From Pseudomonadales bacterium (lineage in GTDB: Bacteria > Pseudomonadota > Gammaproteobacteria > Pseudomonadales > IMCC2047): DNA of 64,000 nucleotides. Location: contig JACKNY010000001.1 of assembly GCA_024234615.1 (NCBI GenBank), positions 462,501 through 526,500 of the forward strand, read 5' to 3'. The position numbers and the translations under genes were made by a program. The stretch's first letter is position 1, and each line of letters starts with the position of its first letter. Under the pieces are notes generated by a model, which searched no databases, was not told the origin of the DNA, and worked only from the letters and a program-made list of their open reading frames with translations. Shown piece by piece: positions 29,481 to 39,431 of this stretch.

Positions 29481-29517
29481 GAAAAAATCAATGGAGTCCG
29501 ACTCCATTGATTTTTTC
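29481..29517 (+). terminator. Long palindromic bidirectional terminator
   Basis: GAAAAAATCAATGGAGT (29481-29497) is the exact complement of 29501-29517 around a CCG loop. This gives a 17-bp stem bordered by A6 and T6. It lies 31 bp after the PEP-CTERM-like gene and would stop transcription from either side. Confidence 0.92.
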
Positions 29518-29700
29518 AATAACCGTGGTTCTAGTATTGATCCCCAAACACCTCTTTCCCAAAAAAATAAAAACCTCACCCATTGCGAACCCAAATTCTG
29601 GAGCCAATTTTAATTGACACCCAGGCGGTCGCCGCCATACTAGGCTGCTGTATATAGTCTATGGTATTTCCTCATTTATTGAATAAGCAACTTTTTGTTG

Positions 29701-31059
29701 ATGCACCCCTTACGAATTGAATTAAAAGCATTAGTGCAACTAACGTTCCCAGTTTTGGTTGCACAGCTGTTATTAGCTTCAACTAGCTTTGTAGATACCC
29801 TGATGTCTGGCCAAGCCGGAACCAGAGATTTAGCCGGAGTGGGCGTGGCTAGTGCGCTGTGGTCGGTCTGCGCCATGTTTTTGGTCGGGGCTTTCATGGC
29901 GCTGAATCCAATAGTGGCGCAGCACCGAAGTCGAGGGCAGTATCAGGAGGTCGCCAATTATGTGCAGCAGGGCTTTTGGCTGGCGCTGCCGGTTGTAGTG
30001 TTGTTGATTTGGCTATTGAACAGTTCACACTACTATTTGCCTGGGTTAATAGAAGATCATCAAGTCTTGTTTATTGCTTCCGGATACTTGGAGGGAATGT
30101 CCTGGGGCATGCCGGCAATTATGGGTTTTTTTGTACTGCGACCCTTTAGCGAAGGTATGGCTTACACTAAGGCGCAAACGCTGAGTGCAGCGGTGGGATT
30201 GGTCGTCAATGTACCTGCTAACTACATCTTAATTTTTGGTAAATTTGGCTTTCCTGAACTCGGTGGTGCCGGCTGTGGTTGGGCGACAGCGGTTTCCTTC
30301 TGGGCAATGTTCGGTACGCTGCTGTATTACATACGATACCACCAAGCTTTTACGCAAATACCACTATTTCAACAACTGTATTCAATTGAGTGGCAGAAAG
30401 TTACTTTCTTGATGAAGCTCGGTTTGCCCATCGCTATGGCGATTACTATTGAAGGCAGCGCGTTCGCTTTAGTAACGCTTTTTATTGCCGGATTACCTGC
30501 AGAAGAAATTGCGGCGCACCAGATTGCGATGAATATTACCTATCTGGCTTATATGGTGCCATTAAGCATGAGTACTGCGATAACCATTCGGGTAGCTTCC
30601 CATGTTGGGCTGGGGGCATGGGGGAAAGCACGTCAGACCGTGACGGTGGGAGTAATGATGGCACTTGTTGCCGGTATTTTGATCACCTTGGGTATTCTGC
30701 TATTTCGAGAGCTATTGGCTGATCTCTATTCGAATGAGCAGCAGGTGATCGGTATGGCGGCAATGCTATTGCTCTTTTTTATCGGCGTTAGTCTTTTTGA
30801 TGCGGTCGCCGCGCCTTTGCAAGGTGCATTGCGTGGTTACCATGATGTGAATATAGCGCTACTGGCTTCTGTGGTGGCCTACTGGATGATCTGTTTGCCC
30901 ATGGGGTATGTGCTTGGCTTGACCGATTGGGTGACGCCGGCGATGGGGGCGAAAGGCTATTGGATTGGTTTGGTGGTAGGTGTTGGTGTGAGTGCGGTAT
31001 TGCTGGTCGTTCGATATCGGCAGGTGAGCCGGGCTCATTCAGATTTGAGCCCGAGTTAA
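29701..31059 (+). CDS. MATE-family multidrug/Na+ antiporter (NorM-like)
   Basis: This 452-aa integral membrane protein has twelve helices in two homologous halves, as in NorM. It starts LKALVQLTFPVLVAQLL, and the first half includes AQAGTRDLAGVGVA-type and NPIVAQHRSRG motifs. The second has EEIAAHQIAMNITYLAYMVPLSMSTA, with the conserved AAHQI. It exports cationic compounds using Na+ or H+. ATG 29701 is preceded by two in-frame TTG codons that are not needed. An 8-bp hairpin lies over its last codons. Confidence 0.92.
   Translation: MHPLRIELKALVQLTFPVLVAQLLLASTSFVDTLMSGQAGTRDLAGVGVASALWSVCAMFLVGAFMALNPIVAQHRSRGQYQEVANYVQQGFWLALPVVVLLIWLLNSSHYYLPGLIEDHQVLFIASGYLEGMSWGMPAIMGFFVLRPFSEGMAYTKAQTLSAAVGLVVNVPANYILIFGKFGFPELGGAGCGWATAVSFWAMFGTLLYYIRYHQAFTQIPLFQQLYSIEWQKVTFLMKLGLPIAMAITIEGSAFALVTLFIAGLPAEEIAAHQIAMNITYLAYMVPLSMSTAITIRVASHVGLGAWGKARQTVTVGVMMALVAGILITLGILLFRELLADLYSNEQQVIGMAAMLLLFFIGVSLFDAVAAPLQGALRGYHDVNIALLASVVAYWMICLPMGYVLGLTDWVTPAMGAKGYWIGLVVGVGVSAVLLVVRYRQVSRAHSDLSPS
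31030..31053 (+). other. Hairpin over the 3' end of the MATE gene
   Basis: CGGGCTCA (31030-31037) and TGAGCCCG (31046-31053) form a perfect 8-bp GC-rich stem ending 3 nt before the stop codon. No T-run follows on either strand. It may stabilise the mRNA 3' end or pause polymerase between the convergent MATE and purD genes. Confidence 0.45.
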
Positions 31060-31094
31060 TGTCAGCGAATAGGGTAGTGCCATTCGGGTGGTGT

Positions 31095-32378
31095 TTATTG
31101 TTCCCGTTCTACCGCGCGATAGCCAATATCAGTGCGGTAGTACATTTGCTCCCAGCTGATTTTCTTAACCAGAGCATAAGCATTTTGTTGTGCTTCAGTG
31201 ACGTCTTTACCGAGTGCCGTGGCACAGAGCACGCGCCCGCCATTGGTGACCACCGTATCACCCTCGAGTCGACTACCGGCATGGAAAACTTTTTGTGATT
31301 CAGAGTCACAGCCATCAAGACCGGAAATAATATTGTCCTTAGCGTAGGACTCTGGATAACCACCGGCCGCTAAGACAACACCAAGTGCTGCGCGCTCATC
31401 GTAATCCACTTCCACCTGATCCAGCGTTCCATTAATGGCGGCAAAACATAGCTCGACTAAATCCGATTTTAGTCGCATCATAATCGGTTGCGTTTCCGGG
31501 TCGCCGAAACGGCAATTGTATTCCAATACCTTGATATCTCCATGCGGACTGATCATTAAGCCCGCGTACAGAAAGCCTTTATAGGTATTTCCCTCAGCGG
31601 CCATACCGTCCACGGTGGGGCGAATAACCGTTTCCATGACCAGTTGATGGATGGCACTGGTCACTACCGGTGCTGGTGAATAGGCACCCATGCCTCCAGT
31701 GTTAGGACCAAGATCTCCGTTATCCCTGGCTTTGTGATCCTGCGAGGTGGCGAGTGGCAAGATGTTCTTGCCATCTACCATGACAATAAAACTGGCTTCT
31801 TCGCCTTGTAAAAATTCTTCAATGACGACCCGATGACCGGCATCACCAAAGGTGTTGCCCGCTAACATATTTTCTACGGCAGCAATCGCTTCCTGCTCGG
31901 TTTGCGCGAGAATAACGCCTTTGCCCGCCGCAAGACCATCTGCCTTGATCACGATAGGCGCGCCGCGTTCTTTGATATAGGCAATAGCCGGTGCTATTTC
32001 GGTAAAGTTTTGGTAATCAGCGGTCGGAATATGATGCCGTGCCAAAAAATCTTTGGTGAAGGCTTTGGAAGCCTCCAATTGGGCGGCGCCTTGGCTGGGG
32101 CCAAAACAGACCAGTTTCTGCTGCTCAAAGTAATCAACGATGCCCGCCGCCAACGGCGCTTCTGGGCCAATGATGGTCAGTTGGCAGTGTTGCTGATGGG
32201 CAAATTCAGCGAGCGCCTTAAAGTTCATTACGTCGATAGCGACATTCGTTACTTTCGCTTCCAGCGCAGTTCCGGCATTGCCAGGCGCGACATAGACATT
32301 ATCCACCTGTTGAGATTGCGCGGCCTTCCAAGCCAGTGCGTGTTCGCGGCCACCGGAGCCGATAATAAGGATGTTCAT
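31095..32378 (-). CDS. purD: Phosphoribosylamine--glycine ligase PurD
   Basis: PurD (427 aa) is the ATP-grasp enzyme that joins glycine to phosphoribosylamine in purine synthesis. It starts MNILIIGSGGREHALAWK. VIKADGLAAGKGV is the ATP-binding loop, and PNTGGMGAYSP and EYNCRFGDPETQP are the metal and active-site motifs. It is downstream of purH with a 58-bp gap, the standard purHD order. Confidence 0.97.
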   Translation of the reverse strand: MNILIIGSGGREHALAWKAAQSQQVDNVYVAPGNAGTALEAKVTNVAIDVMNFKALAEFAHQQHCQLTIIGPEAPLAAGIVDYFEQQKLVCFGPSQGAAQLEASKAFTKDFLARHHIPTADYQNFTEIAPAIAYIKERGAPIVIKADGLAAGKGVILAQTEQEAIAAVENMLAGNTFGDAGHRVVIEEFLQGEEASFIVMVDGKNILPLATSQDHKARDNGDLGPNTGGMGAYSPAPVVTSAIHQLVMETVIRPTVDGMAAEGNTYKGFLYAGLMISPHGDIKVLEYNCRFGDPETQPIMMRLKSDLVELCFAAINGTLDQVEVDYDERAALGVVLAAGGYPESYAKDNIISGLDGCDSESQKVFHAGSRLEGDTVVTNGGRVLCATALGKDVTEAQQNAYALVKKISWEQMYYRTDIGYRAVEREQ

Positions 32379-32436
32379 GATGTTAAGCGATCTCGTTCAA
32401 ATTTTAGTTATTTGTCTTGGTACAGGTGCCAGCTGA

Positions 32437-34008
32437 TTAATGTCGGAAGTGACGCATGCCGGTAAATACCATGGCCATGCCGTGTTCATTTGCTGCCGCG
32501 ATAACCTCTTCGTCGCGGATGGATCCGCCGGGTTGGATGATGGCAGTGATGCCCGCTTCAGCAGCGGCATCAATGCTATCGCGGAACGGGAAAAAGGCGT
32601 CGGAAGCCATCACCGACCCTTTTACTTCCAAACCCTCGTCGGCGGCTTTGATGTTCGCTATTTTAGCACTGTAGACGCGACTCATCTGTCCGGCACCGAT
32701 GCCAATGGTGCGTCCGTTACGTGCATAAACAATAGCGTTAGACTTCACGAACTTGGCAACTTCCCAACAGAATAACAGGTCAGCCAGTTCCTGCTCTGTG
32801 GGCGAGCGGGTGGTGACCATTTTCAGTTCATCCTCATTGACCATGCCGAGATCGGTATCCTGAACCAACAGCCCGCCATTGACGCGCTTATAATCGAGGT
32901 TGGCGGGCCGCACGCTGGTCCATTCGCCGCTGATCAACACTCGCACATTGGGTTTGCTGTTCAGGGCTTTGGCCGCACGCTCCGATACGGAGGGGGCGAT
33001 TATGACTTCGACAAATTGCTGGCCGATAATGGTTTGTGCGGTGTTTTCATCGAGTTCACGGTTGAAGGCAATGATGCCACCAAAGGCTGACGTCGGGTCG
33101 GTTGCATAGGCTTGATTGTAAGCATCCAAAATGTCGGAGCCTAACGCGACGCCGCAAGGGTTGGCGTGTTTAACAATGACACAGGCAGGCTCAGCAAAGG
33201 GTTTGACGCACTCTAATGCGGCATCGGTATCAGCAACATTGTTATAGGAAAGCTCCTTACCTTGCAGTTGTTTTGCGGTTGCAACGCTGGCGTCTGTGGC
33301 TGTAGGGTCGATATAGAAAGCGGCTTTTTGATGTGGGTTCTCGCCGTAGCGCATATCCTGCAGTTTCACGTACTGGGTATTGAAGGTGCGTGGGAAATAG
33401 GTTATTTCACCGACTCGTGCGCCGAGATAGTTGGCAATGGCGCCATCGTAATTCGCCGTGTGCTCGAAAGCTTTGGTGGCAAGGTCAAAACAGGTAACGC
33501 GAGATAGCCTGCCTTGCTGTGTCTGCATTTCTTCCAGTACGCGCTGGTAATCGCTGGTATCGACGACGACGGCTACATCCTTATGGTTCTTAGCCGCAGC
33601 TCGTAGCATGGTGGGGCCGCCGATATCAATATTTTCGATGGCAGTGGCTAAATCGCAATCAGGGTTGGCCACGGTTTCCCGAAACGGGTACAGGTTCACT
33701 ACAACCATATCGATAGGTGCGATGCCATGCTCTTTCATCACCGCATCGTCGACGCCGCGTCGCGCTAATATGCCGCCGTGTATCATGGGGTGTAAGGTTT
33801 TAACGCGGCCATCCATCATTTCAGGAAAACCGGTGTGGTCAGAGACTTCGGTAACAGCGATGTTCTTTTCCTTGAGTAGGCGATAAGTGCCGCCTGTTGA
33901 TAAAATTTCTACGCCGTTGCTGACAAGGCCTTGTGCAAATTCAACAATGCCGGATTTATCCGAAACGCTGATGAGTGCGCGTCGAATGCTGATGGTCTGG
34001 TCGTTCAT
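32437..34008 (-). CDS. purH: Bifunctional AICAR formyltransferase/IMP cyclohydrolase PurH
   Basis: PurH (523 aa) catalyses the last two steps of IMP synthesis. The N-terminal cyclohydrolase domain begins RRALISVSDKSGIVEFA and has STGGTYRLL and MMDGRVKTLHP. The C-terminal formyltransferase has VKHANPCGVALG, SAFGGIIAFNR and DAFFPFRD. The start ATG 34008 matches the family; TTG 34023 is not needed. It is preceded by fis and followed by purD. Confidence 0.97.
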   Translation of the reverse strand: MNDQTISIRRALISVSDKSGIVEFAQGLVSNGVEILSTGGTYRLLKEKNIAVTEVSDHTGFPEMMDGRVKTLHPMIHGGILARRGVDDAVMKEHGIAPIDMVVVNLYPFRETVANPDCDLATAIENIDIGGPTMLRAAAKNHKDVAVVVDTSDYQRVLEEMQTQQGRLSRVTCFDLATKAFEHTANYDGAIANYLGARVGEITYFPRTFNTQYVKLQDMRYGENPHQKAAFYIDPTATDASVATAKQLQGKELSYNNVADTDAALECVKPFAEPACVIVKHANPCGVALGSDILDAYNQAYATDPTSAFGGIIAFNRELDENTAQTIIGQQFVEVIIAPSVSERAAKALNSKPNVRVLISGEWTSVRPANLDYKRVNGGLLVQDTDLGMVNEDELKMVTTRSPTEQELADLLFCWEVAKFVKSNAIVYARNGRTIGIGAGQMSRVYSAKIANIKAADEGLEVKGSVMASDAFFPFRDSIDAAAEAGITAIIQPGGSIRDEEVIAAANEHGMAMVFTGMRHFRH

Positions 34009-34143
34009 GGAGCTGCTACCCAATTTTGGTTCAGTAAAATATCGATTTAACGTCTGAAAGGGCGATTGACCGAGGCAATCGCAAGAGGTTGCTAATTATG
34101 AGGATGTCGACTCCAAGTTACAAGGCTTGGCGCAGGTAAGTGG

Positions 34144-34413
34144 CTATAGTAGGTCGTATTGTTTTAGTTTTTTTCTGAGTGTGCCGCGATTAAGCCCCAA
34201 AATCTCTGACGCTTTGGTTTGATTATCCTTGGCATGTTTCATTACGACATCCAGCAAAGGGGCTTCTATTTCGGACAACACCAATTCGTAGAGGTTAGTG
34301 ATTGGCTGTCCATCCAGGTGGACAAAAAAATCGTTTAACGATGAATGTACGCTTTGTCTCAGTGTTTCGGATTGACCATTGATTTTATTGTCGGTCTTTT
34401 TTGGTGTCGCCAT
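34144..34413 (-). CDS. fis: DNA-binding protein Fis
   Basis: Fis is an 89-aa nucleoid-associated factor that bends DNA and activates rrn promoters in fast growth. The C-terminal helix-turn-helix reads NQTKASEILGLNRGTLRKKLKQY, the near-invariant Fis signature, preceded by the dimerisation helices. Here the ATG at 34413 is chosen, with TGGAAA upstream; longer frames would overlap dusB. It is 25 bp after dusB, as in most gammaproteobacteria, so dusB-fis is one unit and purHD may be read through. Confidence 0.95.
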   Translation of the reverse strand: MATPKKTDNKINGQSETLRQSVHSSLNDFFVHLDGQPITNLYELVLSEIEAPLLDVVMKHAKDNQTKASEILGLNRGTLRKKLKQYDLL

Positions 34414-34438
34414 ATGTAGTTTCCAGGTATTGCCCATC

Positions 34439-35428
34439 CTAGGCAGCGAGACGCTCATTGTCATTCAGGTTTTGAAAAATACTGCTGATAAAATTGTTTT
34501 GTTCGGTCACGGACTGAAGCAAATTAAATTGGTTACTCAGTTGTTTTCCTTGCGGAAGGTGCGAAAAGTACCAGCCTAGATGTTTGCGCGCGATACGCAC
34601 CCCGAGGAATTCGCCGTAAAATTTATGTAAATCTGTTAAATGCTGGACAATGACAGTTTTAATTTCTCCAATCATTGGAGGTTTTTGATAGTCGCCCGTT
34701 TTCAAAAAGTGATTTATTTCTGAAAATATCCAAGGCCTGCCCTGTGCCGCACGACCAATCATTATCGCATCTGCGCCGGTATAGTCTAATACAAATTGTG
34801 CCTTATCAGGCGTATTAATATCGCCGTTGGCTATAATAGGTATGTTGCTGTGCTGTACTACTTGCGCAATAGTGTCATATTCAGCATTGCCTTTGAATCG
34901 GCAGGCGCGGGTGCGGCCATGAATAGTGAGCGCGGCAATTCCAGATTGTTCAGCGATATTGGCAATGGCGATAGCGTTGCGAGTATCTTTACACCAGCCC
35001 GTACGTATTTTGAGGGTCACTGGAACGCTAACAGATTTGACTACAGCTTCAAGAATATCAGCGACTAGGCGTTCATCTTTGAGTAAGGCGGAACCGGCTG
35101 CTTTTTTACAGACTTTTTTCGCCGGGCAGCCCATGTTGATATCAATTATTTGCGCTCCTTCAGCGCTACAAATTTGTGCGGCCTGGGCCATCATTGCGGG
35201 GTCGGTACCTGCAATTTGTATCGATCGCAGGCCTGTCTCACCCTCATGGTTAAGTCGATGAAGGGATTTTCTGGACTGCCATAAACGGTGATCCGAAGTC
35301 ACCATCTCAGAAACGGCCATCCCTGCACCAAGCTGTTTGCAAACCTTTCTAAATGGAAGGTCTGTTATGCCTGCCATGGGCGCAAGTATAAGGCAGTTGT
35401 CTAAAAGGTGTGATCCTATAGTAAACAC
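34439..35428 (-). CDS. dusB: tRNA-dihydrouridine synthase DusB
   Basis: This 329-aa FMN TIM-barrel enzyme reduces uridine in the tRNA D-loop. It has LAPMAGITDLPFR at the start, DINMGCPAKKVCKKAAGSALL with the catalytic Cys, LTIHGRTR, and ANGDI...GADAIMIGRAAQGRPWIF for FMN binding. The start is GTG 35428 with AGGA 6 nt upstream. The ATG two bases upstream of it is out of frame. It heads the dusB-fis unit. Confidence 0.95.
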   Translation of the reverse strand: MFTIGSHLLDNCLILAPMAGITDLPFRKVCKQLGAGMAVSEMVTSDHRLWQSRKSLHRLNHEGETGLRSIQIAGTDPAMMAQAAQICSAEGAQIIDINMGCPAKKVCKKAAGSALLKDERLVADILEAVVKSVSVPVTLKIRTGWCKDTRNAIAIANIAEQSGIAALTIHGRTRACRFKGNAEYDTIAQVVQHSNIPIIANGDINTPDKAQFVLDYTGADAIMIGRAAQGRPWIFSEINHFLKTGDYQKPPMIGEIKTVIVQHLTDLHKFYGEFLGVRIARKHLGWYFSHLPQGKQLSNQFNLLQSVTEQNNFISSIFQNLNDNERLAA

Positions 35429-35615
35429 ATTTTTCCTGAAGGTTTTTGTCGCTCTCGTTATAGGACTAGCTTTATCGCTTCTCTTGAATTAGCCAGCGAA
35501 GTACCTGTTTGGCCGCCGGAGGAAGCTGATGCTAAATCTACGGTATCGTGTATGCGTAGAGTTTGGAGCTGGCCATAATACATGGGATGCCCAACTAATT
35601 AAAGAGAGATTAAGC

Positions 35616-35637
35616 TTAAAAACAACAGTTAAACTGT
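35616..35637 (-). terminator. Weak intrinsic terminator after the zinc-ribbon gene
   Basis: On the minus strand ACAGT-TTA-ACTGT is followed by TGTTTTT, 25 bp past the stop of the DUF3426 gene. The stem is only 5 bp and AT-rich. The rest of 35429-35662 shows no gene and should hold the dusB promoter. Confidence 0.35.
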
Positions 35638-35662
35638 GTGGAAAGAAATCAGGTATCGCTAA

Positions 35663-36493
35663 CTAAAGCGGTGCTGCAGTTTCCAGCTGCACGCCATAAT
35701 TCACTGCTGCGTTTCCGGGATCCATAATGGAGAAAGAAAGGTGGATTGGGGTGTTGACTGGCATGAGCTTAAGCTCAATGGCTTTATCTAAATATTCCTG
35801 TGGCCGGAGTAATCGACTGGCGAGCGTGGCGCCGTTGATATCGTAAAAAGCGAGGTTGATTGCAGGCAGTGGCTGCGGCAGCGACGCGCGGTTGTTAATA
35901 ATCAGATCCACCACTAGCACGTTGCTATAATCAGCATGTGTCTTTACCGTCAAGCGTTCTGTGTGTATTTGCTTGAGAGCAATAAACTCTGCGGGCTGGC
36001 AACCCAGATATGGGCAGGCGGTTTGATACCAGGGGCGCCAGCGAGGGTTGAGCGAGTAAGAATCCATGTTAAACCAAAGCCATTGGGCGGTCAGTGTAAA
36101 AACCATCAGTAAAGAGAGTGTTCCCCATAGCCAAGGGCGATCAAAACGCCTTGGTTCTGTTGCGGAAAAAAATTGTTCGATTGGCTCGTCATCAATATGG
36201 AGTTGATTAATATCGGCTTGGTTTGGCGTTACCGTTGAATCTGTTTGTACGTTATCCGCAGTGTGGGGTAGCTCAAGATTCTCCAAAAGTTCTGTCGCTT
36301 GCTCTCTGCTTGTGTGAGGCTGGGGCGTCTTCACGCTAGGCTCTTCGCTATAGGACAGCCCTTCAGTTTTGGCGTTGAAAACTTTAAAGCAGACGCCACA
36401 GCGAACTTCGCCGTTCGCGATGGCTAGATGCTCGTGTTGAATACGAAAGAGGGTTTTACAGTGTGGACACTTAGTGAGAAGGGAATCATCCAT
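35663..36493 (-). CDS. Zinc-ribbon, DUF3426 membrane protein
   Basis: The product is 276 aa. An MJ0042-type zinc ribbon (KCPHCKTLF...VRCGVCFKVF, two CxxC pairs, residues about 8-40) is followed by an acidic linker. One transmembrane helix (about 122-142) leads to a C-terminal DUF3426 domain of beta strands predicted to be periplasmic. It occupies its usual place between prmA and dusB. The function is unknown; a regulatory or envelope-sensing role is often supposed without proof. Confidence 0.88.
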   Translation of the reverse strand: MDDSLLTKCPHCKTLFRIQHEHLAIANGEVRCGVCFKVFNAKTEGLSYSEEPSVKTPQPHTSREQATELLENLELPHTADNVQTDSTVTPNQADINQLHIDDEPIEQFFSATEPRRFDRPWLWGTLSLLMVFTLTAQWLWFNMDSYSLNPRWRPWYQTACPYLGCQPAEFIALKQIHTERLTVKTHADYSNVLVVDLIINNRASLPQPLPAINLAFYDINGATLASRLLRPQEYLDKAIELKLMPVNTPIHLSFSIMDPGNAAVNYGVQLETAAPL

Positions 36494-36531
36494 TTTTGCT
36501 GTGTGCGCCCCTGAGAGAATCCAGCCTTAAG

Positions 36532-37413
36532 TTAACTAGTTTTGACGCCGCTTAACAAGACCCAGCCGTCTTTTTCAACCACTGGTTCAAATGTAAACCA
36601 GGGTTGGTAAGCGCTTATGACTTGTTCTGTTTGAGAAGTTAAGATGCCAGAGAGGGCTAACTTACCGTTGGCTTGTACAAGCTTTTCTAGTGTAGGCGCT
36701 AGGCTAATCAGTGGGCCTGCAAGAATGTTGGCGATCAGGATATCTACTGGTTCAGTGGAGAGATCCTGCGGTAGACAGATTTCTATACACGCTTCTGGTA
36801 TATGATTTTGCTGGGCATTATTTGCGGTTGCTTGCAATGCTTGCGGGTCGATATCAACGGCGAATAGTTTAGTGCAGCCTAATAAATAGGCGCCGACTGC
36901 CAGAATACCAGAGCCGCAGCCATAGTCGATCAATGATTTTCCACTCAATTCAAGTTTGCCCAGCCATGTTAAGCACAGCGCGGTAGTTGCATGGGTGCCG
37001 GTACCGAATGCCATGCCGGGGTCGAGCATTATGTTCGCGGCGCTGGGGTCCGGTGGTTCCAACCAAGTTGGACAAATCCAGAGTTTGTCTGTGAATTGGA
37101 TCGGTTTAAATTGATCCATCCATTCCTTAATCCAGTCCTTGTCCTCCAATATTTCAATTTTATATTTAGGCAATGAGGATCCAAAATGTGCCTGTAAAGA
37201 CTGGGTGATTGCTTCTGTTGGCGTAGCGGCATCAAATAAGCCCATGACTCTGATGGCCTCCCACAGCGGTGTTGCGCCAGGCTCAGGTTCAAACAAGGGC
37301 TGATCAGCGGCATCTGAGAGTGTCACTGCGAGGGCATTTTGTGTCACCAAGGCATCTTCCAGTTGCATGGCAATACTTTTTTCCGCTTCAAAGAGAATTT
37401 GAATCCAATGCAT
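36532..37413 (-). CDS. prmA: Ribosomal protein L11 methyltransferase PrmA
   Basis: The product is 293 aa. The N-terminal L11-binding domain begins MHWIQI, matching E. coli MPWIQL, and fixes the start at 37413 rather than 37485. The SAM-binding core has DPGMAFGTGTHATTALCL, SLIDYGCGSGILAVGA and the catalytic-site strand ILIANILAGPLI. It trimethylates residues of L11. It lies between accC and the zinc-ribbon gene, as in Pseudomonas. Confidence 0.95.
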   Translation of the reverse strand: MHWIQILFEAEKSIAMQLEDALVTQNALAVTLSDAADQPLFEPEPGATPLWEAIRVMGLFDAATPTEAITQSLQAHFGSSLPKYKIEILEDKDWIKEWMDQFKPIQFTDKLWICPTWLEPPDPSAANIMLDPGMAFGTGTHATTALCLTWLGKLELSGKSLIDYGCGSGILAVGAYLLGCTKLFAVDIDPQALQATANNAQQNHIPEACIEICLPQDLSTEPVDILIANILAGPLISLAPTLEKLVQANGKLALSGILTSQTEQVISAYQPWFTFEPVVEKDGWVLLSGVKTS

Positions 37414-37547
37414 CGTATCGAAAGACCTTAAGTGAGGGTTTCTGCAAAGAGCTGCTGAGTTCCCGTGGGAAAGGGTTTGGATCAATTCCCGCTAGAACTC
37501 AAAAATATCCTTTTTGAAGGTTAAAGAAAGGAGTAACGGCTGATAGC

Positions 37548-38888
37548 TTAGCGTCCCAATTTCTTTTCCAGATAATGAATATTAAAACCGCCTTTTTGGA
37601 AATTGGTGTCAGCCATGATGTCTTTTTGCAAGCTAATGTTAGTGCGAATTCCCTCAATGACGATCTCGTCTAAGGCGTTGCGCATGCGTGCAATAGCGGT
37701 AGCGCGGTCTTCACCATAAGAGATCAGCTTGCCGATTAATGAGTCGTAATAGGGAGGGATCGTGTAGCCGCTATAGATATGCGAGTCAACGCGCATGCCA
37801 GGACCGCCCGGGGCGTGAAAGAGGTCGATTTTACCGGGCGATGGTAAAAAGGTTTTAGCGTCTTCAGCGTTGATACGGCACTCGATAGAATGTCCTCGGA
37901 AGTGGATATCGGACTGTTTGATGGCCAGTGGCCTGCCACCAGCAATAAGTAGTTGTTGTTTGACGATATCAATACCGGTAATAAATTCCGAGACGGGATG
38001 TTCTACCTGCAGACGAGTGTTCATTTCGATGAAGTAGTAATTTCCATCTTCATAGAGGAATTCAAAAGTCCCTGCACCACGATAGCCGATATCGAGGCAG
38101 GCTTTCACGCAGCTCGCAAACACCGCCTGTCTGGCTTCCTCGTTAACGCCGGGCGCGGGCGCTTCTTCAACTACTTTTTGATGGCGACGTTGCATGGAAC
38201 AATCACGATCACCCAAATGAATGGCGTTGCCTTGGCCGTCCGCCAGCACCTGCACCTCGACGTGGCGCGGGTTTTCTAAAAATTTTTCCAAATAGACAGT
38301 GTCATCGCCAAAAGCACCTTTGGCTTCGGTTTGGGTGATATGTTTGGATTTGAGCAGAGCGGCTTCGGTATGTACAACCCGCATGCCGCGGCCACCACCA
38401 CCTGCCGCCGCTTTAATAATAATCGGGTAACCGATTCGCTTGGCGATCTTTAAGGTGCGGGCATCGTCATCGTCGAGTGGGCCGTCAGAACCGGGCACGG
38501 TTGGTACGCCCGCCTTTTTCATTGCAGCAATGGCAGAGACTTTGTCGCCCATCAGGCGAATAACTTCCGGTGTCGGGCCGACGAAGGTAAAGCCACTTTG
38601 TTCCACGCGTTCGGCGAAATCTGCATTTTCAGCTAAAAAGCCATAGCCTGGATGGATGGCGGTTGCATCGGTAACTTCCGCCGCGCTGATAATAGACGGG
38701 ATATTAAGATAACTATCCTTGGATGCGTTCGGGCCAACGCAGACGGTTTCATCCGCTAGTCGCGCGTGCATTAATTCTGCGTCCACTTGAGAGTGAACAG
38801 CAACTGTTCTGATACCGAGTTCCTTGCAAGCGCGCATGATGCGCAGTGCAATTTCGCCACGGTTAGCGATAACAACTTTATCTAACAT
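37548..38888 (-). CDS. accC: Biotin carboxylase subunit AccC of acetyl-CoA carboxylase
   Basis: This 446-aa ATP-grasp enzyme carboxylates biotin on AccB. It begins MLDKVVIANRGEIALRI. KAAAGGGGRGMRVV is the Gly-rich ATP lid, HVEVQVLADG and DCSMQRRHQKVVEEAPAP precede the active site, and EMNTRLQVEHPVSE carries the catalytic Glu/Arg region. It forms an operon with accB 59 bp upstream. Confidence 0.98.
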   Translation of the reverse strand: MLDKVVIANRGEIALRIMRACKELGIRTVAVHSQVDAELMHARLADETVCVGPNASKDSYLNIPSIISAAEVTDATAIHPGYGFLAENADFAERVEQSGFTFVGPTPEVIRLMGDKVSAIAAMKKAGVPTVPGSDGPLDDDDARTLKIAKRIGYPIIIKAAAGGGGRGMRVVHTEAALLKSKHITQTEAKGAFGDDTVYLEKFLENPRHVEVQVLADGQGNAIHLGDRDCSMQRRHQKVVEEAPAPGVNEEARQAVFASCVKACLDIGYRGAGTFEFLYEDGNYYFIEMNTRLQVEHPVSEFITGIDIVKQQLLIAGGRPLAIKQSDIHFRGHSIECRINAEDAKTFLPSPGKIDLFHAPGGPGMRVDSHIYSGYTIPPYYDSLIGKLISYGEDRATAIARMRNALDEIVIEGIRTNISLQKDIMADTNFQKGGFNIHYLEKKLGR

Positions 38889-38947
38889 GAATATAAAATC
38901 CTTGCGGGCAGTCTGAGATTAATCAGAGGTTCCCTAACCTTAAAAAA

Positions 38948-39397
38948 TTAAGCAATAATGACCAGTGGTTGATCGAACTCAACGGGTTCGCCATCCTCAA
39001 CCAATATGGCCTCGATCACCCCGCTTTTATCAGCCTCGATTTGGTTCATCATTTTCATGGCTTCAACGATACAAATGGTGTCGCCGACAGTGACATTTTT
39101 ACCGACCTCGATAAATGCTGGGGCACCGGGAGAAGCTGATCGATAGAAAGTGCCGACCATCGGCGATCTTACCGAGTGTCCGGCTGGGGGTGTCGGTTCT
39201 GGCGTAATGCTTGTTGTTTCTGGTGCGGGGGCTGCAGCGGTGGGTGCTGGTGGGGCAGCAAAATACTGTGGAGCCATGGGGGTCTGATTGGAGCGGCGGC
39301 TGATACGTACCGACTCCTCGCCCTCATTGATCTCAATTTCCTCGACGTCTGATTGCTCGATGAGCTCAATCAGTTTTTTTACTTTGCGTATGTCCAT
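38948..39397 (-). CDS. accB: Biotin carboxyl carrier protein AccB
   Basis: The product is 149 aa. The N-terminal helical part is followed by an Ala/Pro linker (about 45-75). The C-terminal biotinyl domain has VEAMKMMNQIEAD with the biotinylated Lys. Length and layout are normal. It is upstream of accC and downstream of aroQ. Confidence 0.98.
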   Translation of the reverse strand: MDIRKVKKLIELIEQSDVEEIEINEGEESVRISRRSNQTPMAPQYFAAPPAPTAAAPAPETTSITPEPTPPAGHSVRSPMVGTFYRSASPGAPAFIEVGKNVTVGDTICIVEAMKMMNQIEADKSGVIEAILVEDGEPVEFDQPLVIIA

Positions 39398-39431
39398 TTG
39401 ATGATCTCTATTTTTTAAAATTGTTGGAAGA

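Noticed and set aside
31902..32465. 187-codon frame antisense to purD
   Set aside because: It is a shadow of a highly conserved gene and its product has no recognisable features.
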